64,000 nt of DNA, from positions 3,356,766 to 3,420,765 of the forward strand of contig NZ_CP021425.1 in assembly GCF_002162375.1 (NCBI RefSeq), in the 5' to 3' direction. Position numbers and translations under genes: made by a program. Shown here piece by piece: positions 57,160-63,963 of the stretch; the first letter of the stretch is position 1; each line of letters begins with the position of its first letter. Source of the DNA: Oleiphilus messinensis. GTDB lineage: Bacteria > Pseudomonadota > Gammaproteobacteria > Pseudomonadales > Oleiphilaceae. Under the pieces are notes generated by a model. It worked only from the letters and a program-made list of their open reading frames with translations, had not been told where the DNA came from and did no database searches.

Positions 57160-57211
57160 TAATTCACCCCGTAAGTTTTTATATTCAATTACTGTTTGTT
57201 ACTGAAAATTA

Positions 57212-58258
57212 TTACTGGAAAGGTCGTCTGGATACCATGGACCAGACCTTCATAAAGGTATTCTCCAGAGCAATTGAAGCCGCAATGCCCAGCTTTTCCT
57301 GTAATGATTTTCTGGCAATGTATTTCACTTCGAAAACTTCAGAATGATCACATGCGGTTTCGATAAGTTCATCCGAAGTCATCAGTTCATCCACCAGATT
57401 GACATCCATCGCGCGCTGACCAAACCAGACATCACCATTAGCCACTTTGTCCAGCTCTACTTTGGGTCGATGCTCATTCACAAACGATTTGAACAGTTCG
57501 TGCGTATCCTCAAGATCATCCTGGAATTTTTCGCGCCCCTTGTCCGTATTTTCACCAAATACCGTTAATGTACGCTTGTATTCACCGGCTGTCAGAACCT
57601 CGAAATCAATCTCGTTCTTCTTTAACAACTTGTGGAAGTTTGGCAGTTGCGCCACAACACCGATGGAGCCCACAACCGCAAAAGGAGAAGCCACAATCTT
57701 ATCGGCCACACAAGCCATCATATAGCCACCACTGGCGGCAACCTTGTCGACACAGACCGTTAAAGGCACCGACTTTTTCTTGATCCGGTCCAGTTGTGCA
57801 GAGGCCAGCCCGTAGGAATGGACCATCCCCCCTCCACTTTCAAGTCGAACCACCACCTCATCCCGATCCTTATTGGCAATCGCGAGTACAGCCGAGATTT
57901 CTTCCCGGAAATGATCATTTGCAGACGCCCTGATATCACCGTCAAAGTTCAGTACAAACACTCTTTTTTTGTCTTCAACAGGCTGTATGCCTTGTTTTGA
58001 CTGCTTTCGCTTTTCTTTATCAGCCTTCTTCTGCTCTTTGTGTCTCTTTTTCAGAATTTCCTTATCCAGCAAGTACTCTTCTATACTCTCCTTCATGGCT
58101 TCGAGTTTTTTATTCAGGTGGGTAACTTCGATATGGCCTGACTGATGCTTTTTACCCCGCATTGTTGCCGAGGCAATCCCCATGATAATGACTAACAAAG
58201 CAGCAACTATGGTCACCGCTTTGGCTAAAAATACTCCATATTCCGTTAAAAAGTCCAA
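57212..58258 (-). CDS. sohB: Inner-membrane peptidase SohB
   Basis: The 348-residue S49 protein has an N-terminal membrane anchor, a charged coiled segment (EKRKQSKQGIQPVEDKKR) and the peptidase domain VFVLNFDGDIRA, RLESGGGMVHSYGLASAQL, CVDKVAASGGYMMACVADKI with the catalytic Ser in ASGGY, and SPFAVVGSIGVVAQLPNF. I chose TTG 58258, giving the family start DFLTEYGVFLAK, with AGAGG 6 nt upstream; TTG 58279 is the longer option. Its substrates are unknown. Confidence 0.92.
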   Translation of the reverse strand: MDFLTEYGVFLAKAVTIVAALLVIIMGIASATMRGKKHQSGHIEVTHLNKKLEAMKESIEEYLLDKEILKKRHKEQKKADKEKRKQSKQGIQPVEDKKRVFVLNFDGDIRASANDHFREEISAVLAIANKDRDEVVVRLESGGGMVHSYGLASAQLDRIKKKSVPLTVCVDKVAASGGYMMACVADKIVASPFAVVGSIGVVAQLPNFHKLLKKNEIDFEVLTAGEYKRTLTVFGENTDKGREKFQDDLEDTHELFKSFVNEHRPKVELDKVANGDVWFGQRAMDVNLVDELMTSDELIETACDHSEVFEVKYIARKSLQEKLGIAASIALENTFMKVWSMVSRRPFQ

Positions 58259-58674
58259 AGCACACCTCTTGGCCGACAAACAAAAAGTTGAATGATATTT
58301 GTAGAGAAATCCACGTTAAAATAAGCGCCAAAGCCAAAGGCCGGAACGCAACACTCGGCTGGGCAGAAGATATTCCTGCAATCCGAACTTAATAAATAGG
58401 GTTTAGCAATTTAATTACAAGTGTTTACCAAATCAATTGGCCGTTTTTTTCAAACAAGCGTTCGATTTGCTGTTGACATGGCGACAAATTAACAATACAT
58501 TCCGTCTTGACATTTGTCAGTTCGAGGGTGAAATCATTCTTACACTGACAGCTTCACCAGGGGTAAATGTACTCATCTTTACCGAAGTACATCTCAAGCC
58601 AGCAAAGCAACCACGAGTGCTTGTGCATAAATGGATGACTTTGCGGCCTACACTAATAACCAAAGGAAAGCGAT
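58259..58674. other. Intergenic region between sohB and the SCP2 gene
   Basis: The 416-bp region is divergent between sohB and SCP2 genes. It contains a promoter-like pair at 58473-58501 and a PsrA-like site at 58451-58464. An overlapping 95-codon frame (58437-58724) has no family features and overlaps the SCP2 start, so I do not call it. Confidence 0.5.
58451..58501 (+). promoter_or_regulatory. Candidate promoter with PsrA-like site
   Basis: TTGACA (58473-58478) and TACATT (58496-58501) with 17-bp spacing form a sigma-70-like promoter. Directly upstream, CAAAC-AAGC-GTTCG (58451-58464) fits the PsrA consensus except for one base. The leader would be about 165 nt. Confidence 0.4.
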
Positions 58675-58989
58675 ATGCCTGTAGCAGAAATCTTCGACAA
58701 AATGAAATCCAACTTCAATTCTGACGCTGCCAGCGATCTTGACCTGGTATTTCAGTTTAACATCGAAGATGCAGATAACTATTACCTGGTCATCAAAGAT
58801 GGTAACTGCGATTTAACGCAAGGCGATCATGACGATCCGTCTGTAACCCTGATTATGGATTCTTCCACTCTGCAAGGCATTGTGACTGGCGAAGTTGATG
58901 GTATGCAAGCATTTATGGCGGGCAACCTGAAAGCTGAAGGCGATATGATGCTGGCAACCAAACTGGGTGAACTGTTCTCAATGGGCTAG
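58675..58989 (+). CDS. SCP2 sterol-carrier domain protein
   Basis: The 104-residue protein is a single SCP2 domain: LVFQFNIEDADNYYLVIKDG in the beta-sheet, then SVTLIMDSSTLQGIVTGEVD and the terminal helix AFMAGNLKAEGDMMLATKLG. SCP2 domains bind lipids such as sterols or fatty acyl-CoAs. A GGAAA ribosome site precedes the ATG. A possible PsrA site upstream would link it to fatty-acid sensing. Confidence 0.93.
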   Translation: MPVAEIFDKMKSNFNSDAASDLDLVFQFNIEDADNYYLVIKDGNCDLTQGDHDDPSVTLIMDSSTLQGIVTGEVDGMQAFMAGNLKAEGDMMLATKLGELFSMG

Positions 58990-59010
58990 GCCACACACAG
59001 TTATACGATG

Positions 59011-59041
59011 TAAAATCGCACATTCCATTTGTGCGATTTTA
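59011..59041. terminator. Bidirectional terminator
   Basis: The hairpin TAAAATCGCAC/GTGCGATTTTA with a 9-nt loop lies between the convergent SCP2 and unknown membrane-protein genes and has T-rich ends on both strands. Confidence 0.8.
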
Positions 59042-59052
59042 CGCTCTCCCTC

Positions 59053-59757
59053 TCAAGACGACCAATTATCAAGCGCCACTTCCGCCTCGGTATTCACCGC
59101 CCTAACCTTCAACCCTGCAGGTGTCAAATAAACCGAATACACCGCCTGATGGGCTAATGGCACATAAACACCCGCACCATAGCGTGAATCGACAAACGCA
59201 CTGAATAACGTACTATTTGCCAGAGACCACTTTGATCGCTCATGATTACCATCACGGTTAGTATTTTCTTCGCTTTCATTATCCACCAGAGAATACACCG
59301 ACCTGATCTTGTATCGCTCATCATGAACAGATCGATACCGGCCACTGAGCCGTTCAAAACGAAATGCAGGCTCCCACCCGAAAAAATAAAAAATACTTTT
59401 AAACGTCACCATGCGAGCGTCGAGTTGCCACAAATCACCATGAATCAAGAACTGCTCGGATAGTCCATCCGGATAGTTTAACGACAATTCAAACTGCTGC
59501 CGCCCCAAAGCCACGATAGAAACATCCGCAACAGGACGCTCCTGAGACATTTTACGATAATGGTAAATTTCACCGGCAAATAGCGCGGAATAAGCACTCA
59601 AACCACTAAAACAAAGCGCTACAAGCAAAAAACTCGCCCCACGAAAGGGTCGCCCTCTGACAAAACATCGCCCAGTCTGCAAGTAAAGATACGCAGACCA
59701 CAGCAGACCAATCGAAGCAACGAGAAAGATAATACCGGACAACACCGGATAAGACAT
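59053..59757 (-). CDS. Unknown two-helix membrane protein
   Basis: The 234-residue protein has two N-terminal transmembrane helices (SGIIFLVASIGLLWSAYLYL and ASFLLVALCFSGLSAYSALF) and a C-terminal extracytoplasmic domain of about 170 residues with DLWQLDARMVTFKSIFYFFG and RFERLSGRYRSV. Similar Pseudomonas proteins have been labelled multidrug efflux pump without evidence as far as I recall. I chose ATG 59757 (GGAG 5 nt upstream) over GTG 59763. Confidence 0.8.
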   Translation of the reverse strand: MSYPVLSGIIFLVASIGLLWSAYLYLQTGRCFVRGRPFRGASFLLVALCFSGLSAYSALFAGEIYHYRKMSQERPVADVSIVALGRQQFELSLNYPDGLSEQFLIHGDLWQLDARMVTFKSIFYFFGWEPAFRFERLSGRYRSVHDERYKIRSVYSLVDNESEENTNRDGNHERSKWSLANSTLFSAFVDSRYGAGVYVPLAHQAVYSVYLTPAGLKVRAVNTEAEVALDNWSS

Positions 59758-59763
59758 AACCAC

Positions 59764-60077
59764 TCCAGAGAAGGGGTTGGGCTGTTAAGTAATTGTAGAC
59801 TAATCGGAAAATGAGATCATGGAAAACACTTCCTCATAACGTCCCTCATTCGAGATCTGTAAAAGTTCATTGATGATCATTCAAGCCTTCGAAAATGCAT
59901 TATTTATCGCAAAATATCAACAACTTGAGACATCTAGACAATAAGCTTTAGCAGCGAATCAAATTTGTCTGAGAGCTTCGCTCTGTGTGGTATTCATACT
60001 CTATTGATAATGCGACCAGAATTGAATCCCGTAGCGACGTTTCAAGTTCAGCTATTCGCTCCATTTACGATCTCTCC
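59764..60077. other. Gene-free stretch
   Basis: I see no gene, RNA or repeat in these 314 bp. This stretch marks the change from housekeeping genes to the accessory region. Confidence 0.5.
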
Positions 60078-60161
60078 ATGGCATACAAGCATGTTTGTGT
60101 CACACTCCTGATTGCCGCTTTCATCGTGACAAACTGCGACAGCGGAGACGCCGTATGGTAG
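60078..60161 (+). pseudogene. Truncated lipoprotein gene start
   Basis: A 27-codon frame reads MAYKHVCVTLLIAAFIVTNC followed by DSGDAVW and a stop, a textbook lipoprotein signal peptide with Cys20 in the lipobox-like VTNC. The mature part is missing and the 85-bp repeat begins 29 bp after the stop. I read it as the remaining 5' end of a cassette lipoprotein gene. Confidence 0.55.
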
Positions 60162-60189
60162 CTCGGCAAATTGTACGGCGTGTATGTGT

Positions 60190-60274
60190 TGACCCGCAAA
60201 TTGCGCCTTATCTGTATTTTGTGACGTACTGTGTTCCGAAATCCGTGGTTTGGAATTTACAGGTGGCTGTCTCG
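60190..60274. repeat. 85-bp repeat, copy 1
   Basis: It starts TGACCCGCAAATTGCGCC and ends ACAGGTGGCTGTCTCG. A copy of the same length lies at 62771-62855, with roughly ten differences, and its first 33 bp recur at 61534-61566 before the transposase gene. CGCAAATTGCG in it is a near-perfect palindrome. Confidence 0.9.
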
Positions 60275-60279
60275 ATTAT

Positions 60280-60759
60280 TCATTTCTCATTTAATTTCTC
60301 GCCACGATCTAAACCTTCAAAGTATCTTTCTTGATTCTTACAAAACTTATAAGCATTCGAATTCAATATACTATTCTTCAAATTTTCAGAACTGGCATCG
60401 ACAATGTGGTTTTGGTACACATCAAATATTCTAAGGCCAGCAATATCACAAAGTTCAAGAATTTCCGTCATAAATTCAGAAAAATGTTCACTGGAAACAG
60501 CAGCCCGAACTCTAACGTCCGTTACTTTTTTTTCTTGGACACCAATTTCAATTCTATGCTCGCCATAACCGTACATTAATATCTCTTCCGACCAACTTTC
60601 AACGGGTCGGAAATATTCCTCTGCGAACTCAAGAACTTCCTTGCCACAATCCAACCACTCCCAATTCTCATCTGTCTCAGGTAAAAATTCGCTTTCACCT
60701 TCCGAAACAAATTTAGTGGGCTCCGGAACTAGGTAACATTTGTAATGCCATAATGCCAT
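60280..60759 (-). CDS. Unknown acidic protein, cassette gene
   Basis: The 159-residue protein begins MALWHYKCYLVPEPTKFV and has EEYFRPVESWSEEILMYGYG, EHRIEIGVQEKKVTDVRVRA and ELCDIAGLRIFDVY. It appears a complete, soluble, single-domain protein. Many integron cassettes encode such proteins. AT-rich codon use differs from the housekeeping part of the window. No function can be given. Confidence 0.7.
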   Translation of the reverse strand: MALWHYKCYLVPEPTKFVSEGESEFLPETDENWEWLDCGKEVLEFAEEYFRPVESWSEEILMYGYGEHRIEIGVQEKKVTDVRVRAAVSSEHFSEFMTEILELCDIAGLRIFDVYQNHIVDASSENLKNSILNSNAYKFCKNQERYFEGLDRGEKLNEK

Positions 60760-60802
60760 TTACGCATTAACCTCTTTCATTTGAATTTGCCAGCAAATAA
60801 GC

Positions 60803-60896
60803 GGTTAAATAAGACACCCACTTCAACGGGCAAAATGGAGTCCTTTTTCCCACCAACGCCAGACCTGTGCTAGGTGAGGTTAAGAAGGACACCCAC
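60803..60896 (+). mobile_element. Transposase (RAYT) remnant between 19-bp repeats
   Basis: Two 19-bp direct repeats, GGTTAAATAAGACACCCAC at 60803-60821 and GGTTAAGAAGGACACCCAC at 60878-60896, frame a stretch in which 60826-60849 resembles bases near the 3' end of the RAYT gene at 62517-62540 (ACGGG, AAAATGGAGTC and TT-x-TT-x-CC). This suggests the leftover of a second transposase copy. The match is short. Confidence 0.45.
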
Positions 60897-60961
60897 CCCA
60901 ATTGTTTGCGTTTTTTGTATGGTGACAGCTCATGGAGTTCCGTAAGATTGCCTGGTTAGAC
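60897..60961 (-). other. Partial attC-like site
   Basis: On the minus strand, 7 bp after the stop of the 60969-61385 gene, GTCTAAC (60961-60955) fits the RYYYAAC start core of an attC. The following arm includes CATGAGCTGTCACC, then is interrupted by the 19-bp repeats. I read it as the first half of a broken attC. Confidence 0.5.
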
Positions 60962-60968
60962 GCTTGCA

Positions 60969-61385
60969 TCACATGCCACCGAAGTAAGAGTTTAACTGTT
61001 CTAGTTGCTCAACTGACATAAGGTGACCAGATTGATCATCGAGGGATACGCCGCCATATTTGGTATTTAGAATAATCGCTGTTGTAAATGCCGTTTGAGC
61101 CTCAACTGAGTTGCCACCAAAACGGAACTGAAAAACGATACCATCATTGTAAATTTCTGGGATTATCGACTTAAACGGTGTAGGAAGTTCTGAAGCGGGG
61201 AAGGAATAAACCTCGACTCCAGCATCTTTACTATTTAGCTTAGCAGGCAAAAAGCCTGACATTTCTGCCAAATTTGCTTCATGAGTATACTCGATATTAT
61301 ATCCATGCTCCTTCGAATACTCGTTCAATTCTTTTGTGCTAGGCTCGACACTAAGAGCCAATACAACAAACAAACTCATTGACAT
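60969..61385 (-). CDS. Unknown secreted protein, cassette gene
   Basis: The 138-residue protein has a short hydrophobic start (MSMSLFVVLALSVEP) that may be a signal peptide, then an acidic and polar mature part with EVYSFPASELPTPFKSIIPE and GIVFQFRFGGNSVEAQTAFT. GGAG lies 6 nt before the ATG. An attC-like core follows its stop. No homology is recognised. Confidence 0.75.
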   Translation of the reverse strand: MSMSLFVVLALSVEPSTKELNEYSKEHGYNIEYTHEANLAEMSGFLPAKLNSKDAGVEVYSFPASELPTPFKSIIPEIYNDGIVFQFRFGGNSVEAQTAFTTAIILNTKYGGVSLDDQSGHLMSVEQLEQLNSYFGGM

Positions 61386-61407
61386 CTGCTACTCCTTTTT
61401 TCGCGGT

Positions 61408-61567
61408 TAAGCACGTATAACCCGCCATCCTGAAACACTACCGAATAGACTCGGGGGTACTTTGTACTTCGAATTTCCGATTTACGCTCCTGTCAGCCCC
61501 ATTCTTAACATTGCACAACCATAATTCTTGATTTGACCCGCAAATTGCGCCTTATCTGTGTTTTGTA
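61408..61567. repeat. About 160-bp direct repeat, left of RAYT
   Basis: It begins TAAGCACGTATAACCCGCC and includes ACTACCGAATAGACTCGGGG and GACCCGCAAATTGCGCC. The right copy is at 62642-62805, in the same orientation and well conserved. Together they flank the RAYT gene. The first core TAAGC at the right coincides with the RAYT stop codon. Confidence 0.9.
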
Positions 61568-61660
61568 GAAAATCCAGGACATCCATTCGAAACATTGACT
61601 CATGAACAATTTACTGTATATTCAACCAGACTAAACATCCTCTTCAACGGATCTGAAGAC

Positions 61661-62644
61661 ATGCCGAAACCAAGGAAAGCTCAAATTTCACTCGACGCAA
61701 CGCCCTACTACCACTGTATATCCCGCTGCGTGCGCCGCAGTTTCCTCTGTGGCGTCGATCATTACACCGGTAAAAGCTATGAACATCGGCGGCAGTGGGT
61801 CGAAGACCGATTAATCCTGTTAGCACGTACCTTTGCTATTGATGTCTGTGCCTTTGCCGTGATGTCAAACCACACCCATACCGTACTTCGGATCAATCAA
61901 TCGAAAGCCGAAAGCTGGAGCACAAGAGAAGTCATTGAACGTTGGCATGGTATTTATGCCGGTAATGCACTCTCCAAGCGGTATTTATCCGGCGATACAT
62001 TACTCGAATATGAACAGCACCGTTTAAAAAGCTTAGCAAAACTATGGCGAGCGCGGTTGCAAGATATTAGCTGGTTCATGCGATCATTGAATGAGCCCAT
62101 TGCCCGTGCAGCCAATCAGGAGGATCAATGCACAGGACGATTCTGGGAAGGCCGGTTTAAATGTCAGGCGTTGTTGGATGAACAAGCCTTAGCTGCTGGT
62201 CTCGCCTATGTCGACCTCAACCCAATCCGCGCCGGTATTGCCGATTCGCCGGAATCATCGGATCACACCTCGGTTCAAAAACGGATTAAAGCGGCAAAGG
62301 CTGACACTCCTCATCAACCGGGTTATCTATTACCCTTCGTCGGAAACCCCAGAAATGACCAACCGGATGGCCTTCAGTTTAACTTACAAGATTACCTCGA
62401 GCTAGTGGATTGGACCGGACGAATTCAACGGGACGATAAGCACGGGTCGATCTCAACCACTCTACCGCCGATCCTGAAACGTTTGAACATCAACGAAAAA
62501 CAGTGGACTCAACTTACGGGTAAAATGGAGTCTTTGTTTCCAACCTTCGTTGGCAAAGCTGAACGAGTAGAAATCGCCAGTAAGCGCCTTGGACACCGAC
62601 GGATTTCTGGACTGGCCCAGTGTCGAAGTCTGTTTCCGACATAA
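61661..62644 (+). CDS. REP-associated transposase (RAYT, Y1_Tnp-like)
   Basis: The 327-residue protein begins MPKPRKAQISLDATPYYHCI and has the HUH motif region FAVMSNHTHTVLR with His71 and His73. Further on come SWFMRSLNEPIARAANQED, TGRFWEGRFKCQALLDEQA and AYVDLNPIRAGIADSPES. RAYTs are single-strand transposases that mobilise palindromic repeats. A catalytic Tyr is not obvious in the helix where I expect it. I chose ATG 61661, as the upstream 22 codons are unlike the family. It is framed by about 160-bp direct repeats. Confidence 0.9.
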   Translation: MPKPRKAQISLDATPYYHCISRCVRRSFLCGVDHYTGKSYEHRRQWVEDRLILLARTFAIDVCAFAVMSNHTHTVLRINQSKAESWSTREVIERWHGIYAGNALSKRYLSGDTLLEYEQHRLKSLAKLWRARLQDISWFMRSLNEPIARAANQEDQCTGRFWEGRFKCQALLDEQALAAGLAYVDLNPIRAGIADSPESSDHTSVQKRIKAAKADTPHQPGYLLPFVGNPRNDQPDGLQFNLQDYLELVDWTGRIQRDDKHGSISTTLPPILKRLNINEKQWTQLTGKMESLFPTFVGKAERVEIASKRLGHRRISGLAQCRSLFPT

Positions 62645-62805
62645 GCAACGCGTATAACCCGCCACCCTGAACCACTACCGAATAGACTCGGGGGCACTTT
62701 GCGCTCGGAATTTGCGATTTACGCTCCTTTAAGCGCCATTCCTAACACCTCACATCCATTGTTTTTGTTTTGACCCGCAAATTGCGCCTTATCTTTGTTT
62801 TGTGA
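62642..62805. repeat. About 160-bp direct repeat, right of RAYT
   Basis: It starts TAAGCAACGCGTATAACCCG at the RAYT stop codon and ends in TGACCCGCAAATTGCGCC and TTTGTGAC. It matches the left copy at 61408-61567 with small differences and one short insertion. The end overlaps the 85-bp repeat copy. Confidence 0.9.
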
Positions 62806-62855
62806 CACACGGTGTTCCGAAAGCTGTCGTTTGGAATTTACAGGTGGCTGTCTCG
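62771..62855. repeat. 85-bp repeat, copy 2
   Basis: Same unit as at 60190-60274, with the same length and about ten substitutions. It ends ACAGGTGGCTGTCTCG. It lies right after the RAYT unit and before the attC at 62913. Confidence 0.9.
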
Positions 62856-62912
62856 GTATTTCCCTTCTCTGAGTTTAGCAAAATATGGGTGGGAATCGAC
62901 CTTTTTCTACAG

Positions 62913-63023
62913 GCTCAACGCCTGCATCTGCGGCAATAAACAGCTGGCGGCTTTTGCGCCCGCGCAGCGGAAATGCGCAAAAGGTGACAGCTGTTTTTTG
63001 TCCGTAGCATGCACTTGTTAGGC
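62913..63023 (-). other. attC recombination site of an integron cassette
   Basis: On the minus strand the 111-bp site starts GCCTAAC (63023-63017, RYYYAAC) and ends GTTGAGC (62919-62913, GTTRRRY). The inside folds into a long imperfect hairpin: GCATGC...GCAGGC near the ends, AACAGCTG with CAGCTGTT, and GGCTTTTGCGC with GCGCAAAAGG. It lies 5 bp after the stop of the gene at 63029-63454, the normal cassette arrangement. Confidence 0.8.
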
Positions 63024-63028
63024 AGTGA

Positions 63029-63454
63029 TTACTCATATTCAGGATACTGCACTGGATTAACACCAAATTCTTCAATAACTCTAGGGTAAATTGCCCCCTT
63101 TAAAGGGAGTTTTGCCTTGTGTCTTGTTTTGCTAACCCTAAAATTCCAATTATCTCCATAATCAAACAAGTAAAATAACGATTTGCCTTTGGGTAAAGGG
63201 AATAAATCTTCTAATGTGTGTTCATACAATCCATTGTTTTCATCATTAAACTGTCTACGTTCCATGCTACGAAATGTATTAGCTATAAAAAATTCATACA
63301 AATGGTCATTGTCAAAACCCACAGCTTCTTGGATTGCTATATGCAAATCATCCAAATTCGAGCTCGAGTCAATTTCGACTACCTTTACGCACTCTTCATC
63401 CTCTTCTGATGAAAAGCCACCAAATATTAATTCAACTTTCACTGTAATAATCAT
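63029..63454 (-). CDS. Plasmid pRiA4b ORF-3-like family protein
   Basis: The 141-residue protein has DLHIAIQEAVGFDNDHLYEF, LPKGKSLFYLFDYGDNWNF and a final acidic part, the pattern of the pRiA4b ORF-3-like family, whose function is unknown. I chose ATG 63454 with AGGA 8 nt upstream; the longer frame from 63523 runs through the attC at 63470. It is one complete cassette between two attC-like sites. Confidence 0.85.
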   Translation of the reverse strand: MIITVKVELIFGGFSSEEDEECVKVVEIDSSSNLDDLHIAIQEAVGFDNDHLYEFFIANTFRSMERRQFNDENNGLYEHTLEDLFPLPKGKSLFYLFDYGDNWNFRVSKTRHKAKLPLKGAIYPRVIEEFGVNPVQYPEYE

Positions 63455-63469
63455 GTTACATATCCTTTT

Positions 63470-63565
63470 GCCTAACGCTTTTATAAACGGCGCGCGTGTC
63501 TTTGCGCGTCCAGTGTAGCCCACGTTCCTTTGTGGGCGGAACGAGGTTTGATAAACTTGTTATAT
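63470..63565 (-). other. attC-like site, second
   Basis: On the minus strand it starts ATATAAC (63565-63559, one departure from RYYYAAC) and ends GTTAGGC (63476-63470, exact GTTRRRY). TAACAAGTTTATCAAAC and its opposite arm CGTTTATAAAAGCGTTA pair. Inner arms CGTTCC/GGAACG and CCCAC/GTGGG can fold. It separates two small genes on the minus strand. Confidence 0.75.
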
Positions 63566-63567
63566 TT

Positions 63568-63951
63568 CTATGTTAAAAGACTCACGAAAGGCAACAAGAA
63601 AGCCACTAGATACCCTAGAGCATACGCACATATGACGTAAAAAAACATCGTAAAGCGACTATCGCTACACTGTTTTTTGGCGCGGTAATAGGCAAGCACA
63701 ACAAACATATAAAAAATCGCTGTTAAAGTCGAAGTGTATTCAAGGTCTGGCGTACTCAGCAACTCGGCCATTGTGGAGTTCTTTGAAAATAACCACAATA
63801 TAGACTGAGGCCAAGATAACAAAACCACCCAAACTATGAACGAGCTAATCCATGGTATAGGGCTAAATGAATCAATGAACCACGCGAAAACATGTGGTAG
63901 CAATGCTCCATAAACACCCCATAAAATACAGACAACAGCAACTCTGAACAA
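63568..63951 (-). CDS. Unknown membrane protein, cassette gene
   Basis: The 127-residue protein begins with TTG 63951 in LFRVAVVCILWGVYG and has AGGAG 5 nt upstream. A longer reading begins at 63987 but would run through the attC-like end at 63964-63970. It has three to four hydrophobic helices: VVCILWGVYGALLP, SSFIVWVVLLSWPQSILWLF, LTAIFYMFVVLAYY and FFYVICAYALGYLVAFLLPF. No family is recognised. It is a likely cassette gene. Confidence 0.7.
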   Translation of the reverse strand: MFRVAVVCILWGVYGALLPHVFAWFIDSFSPIPWISSFIVWVVLLSWPQSILWLFSKNSTMAELLSTPDLEYTSTLTAIFYMFVVLAYYRAKKQCSDSRFTMFFYVICAYALGYLVAFLLPFVSLLT

Positions 63952-63963
63952 TCTCTCTCCTAA

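Noticed and set aside
58437-58724. 95-codon frame upstream of the SCP2 gene
   Set aside because: It overlaps the SCP2 start by 50 bp, has no ribosome binding site and no recognisable features.
60095-60334. 79-codon frame across the 85-bp repeat
   Set aside because: It runs through a non-coding repeat and overlaps the next gene's 3' end. The lipoprotein-type frame at 60078 explains the 5' part better.
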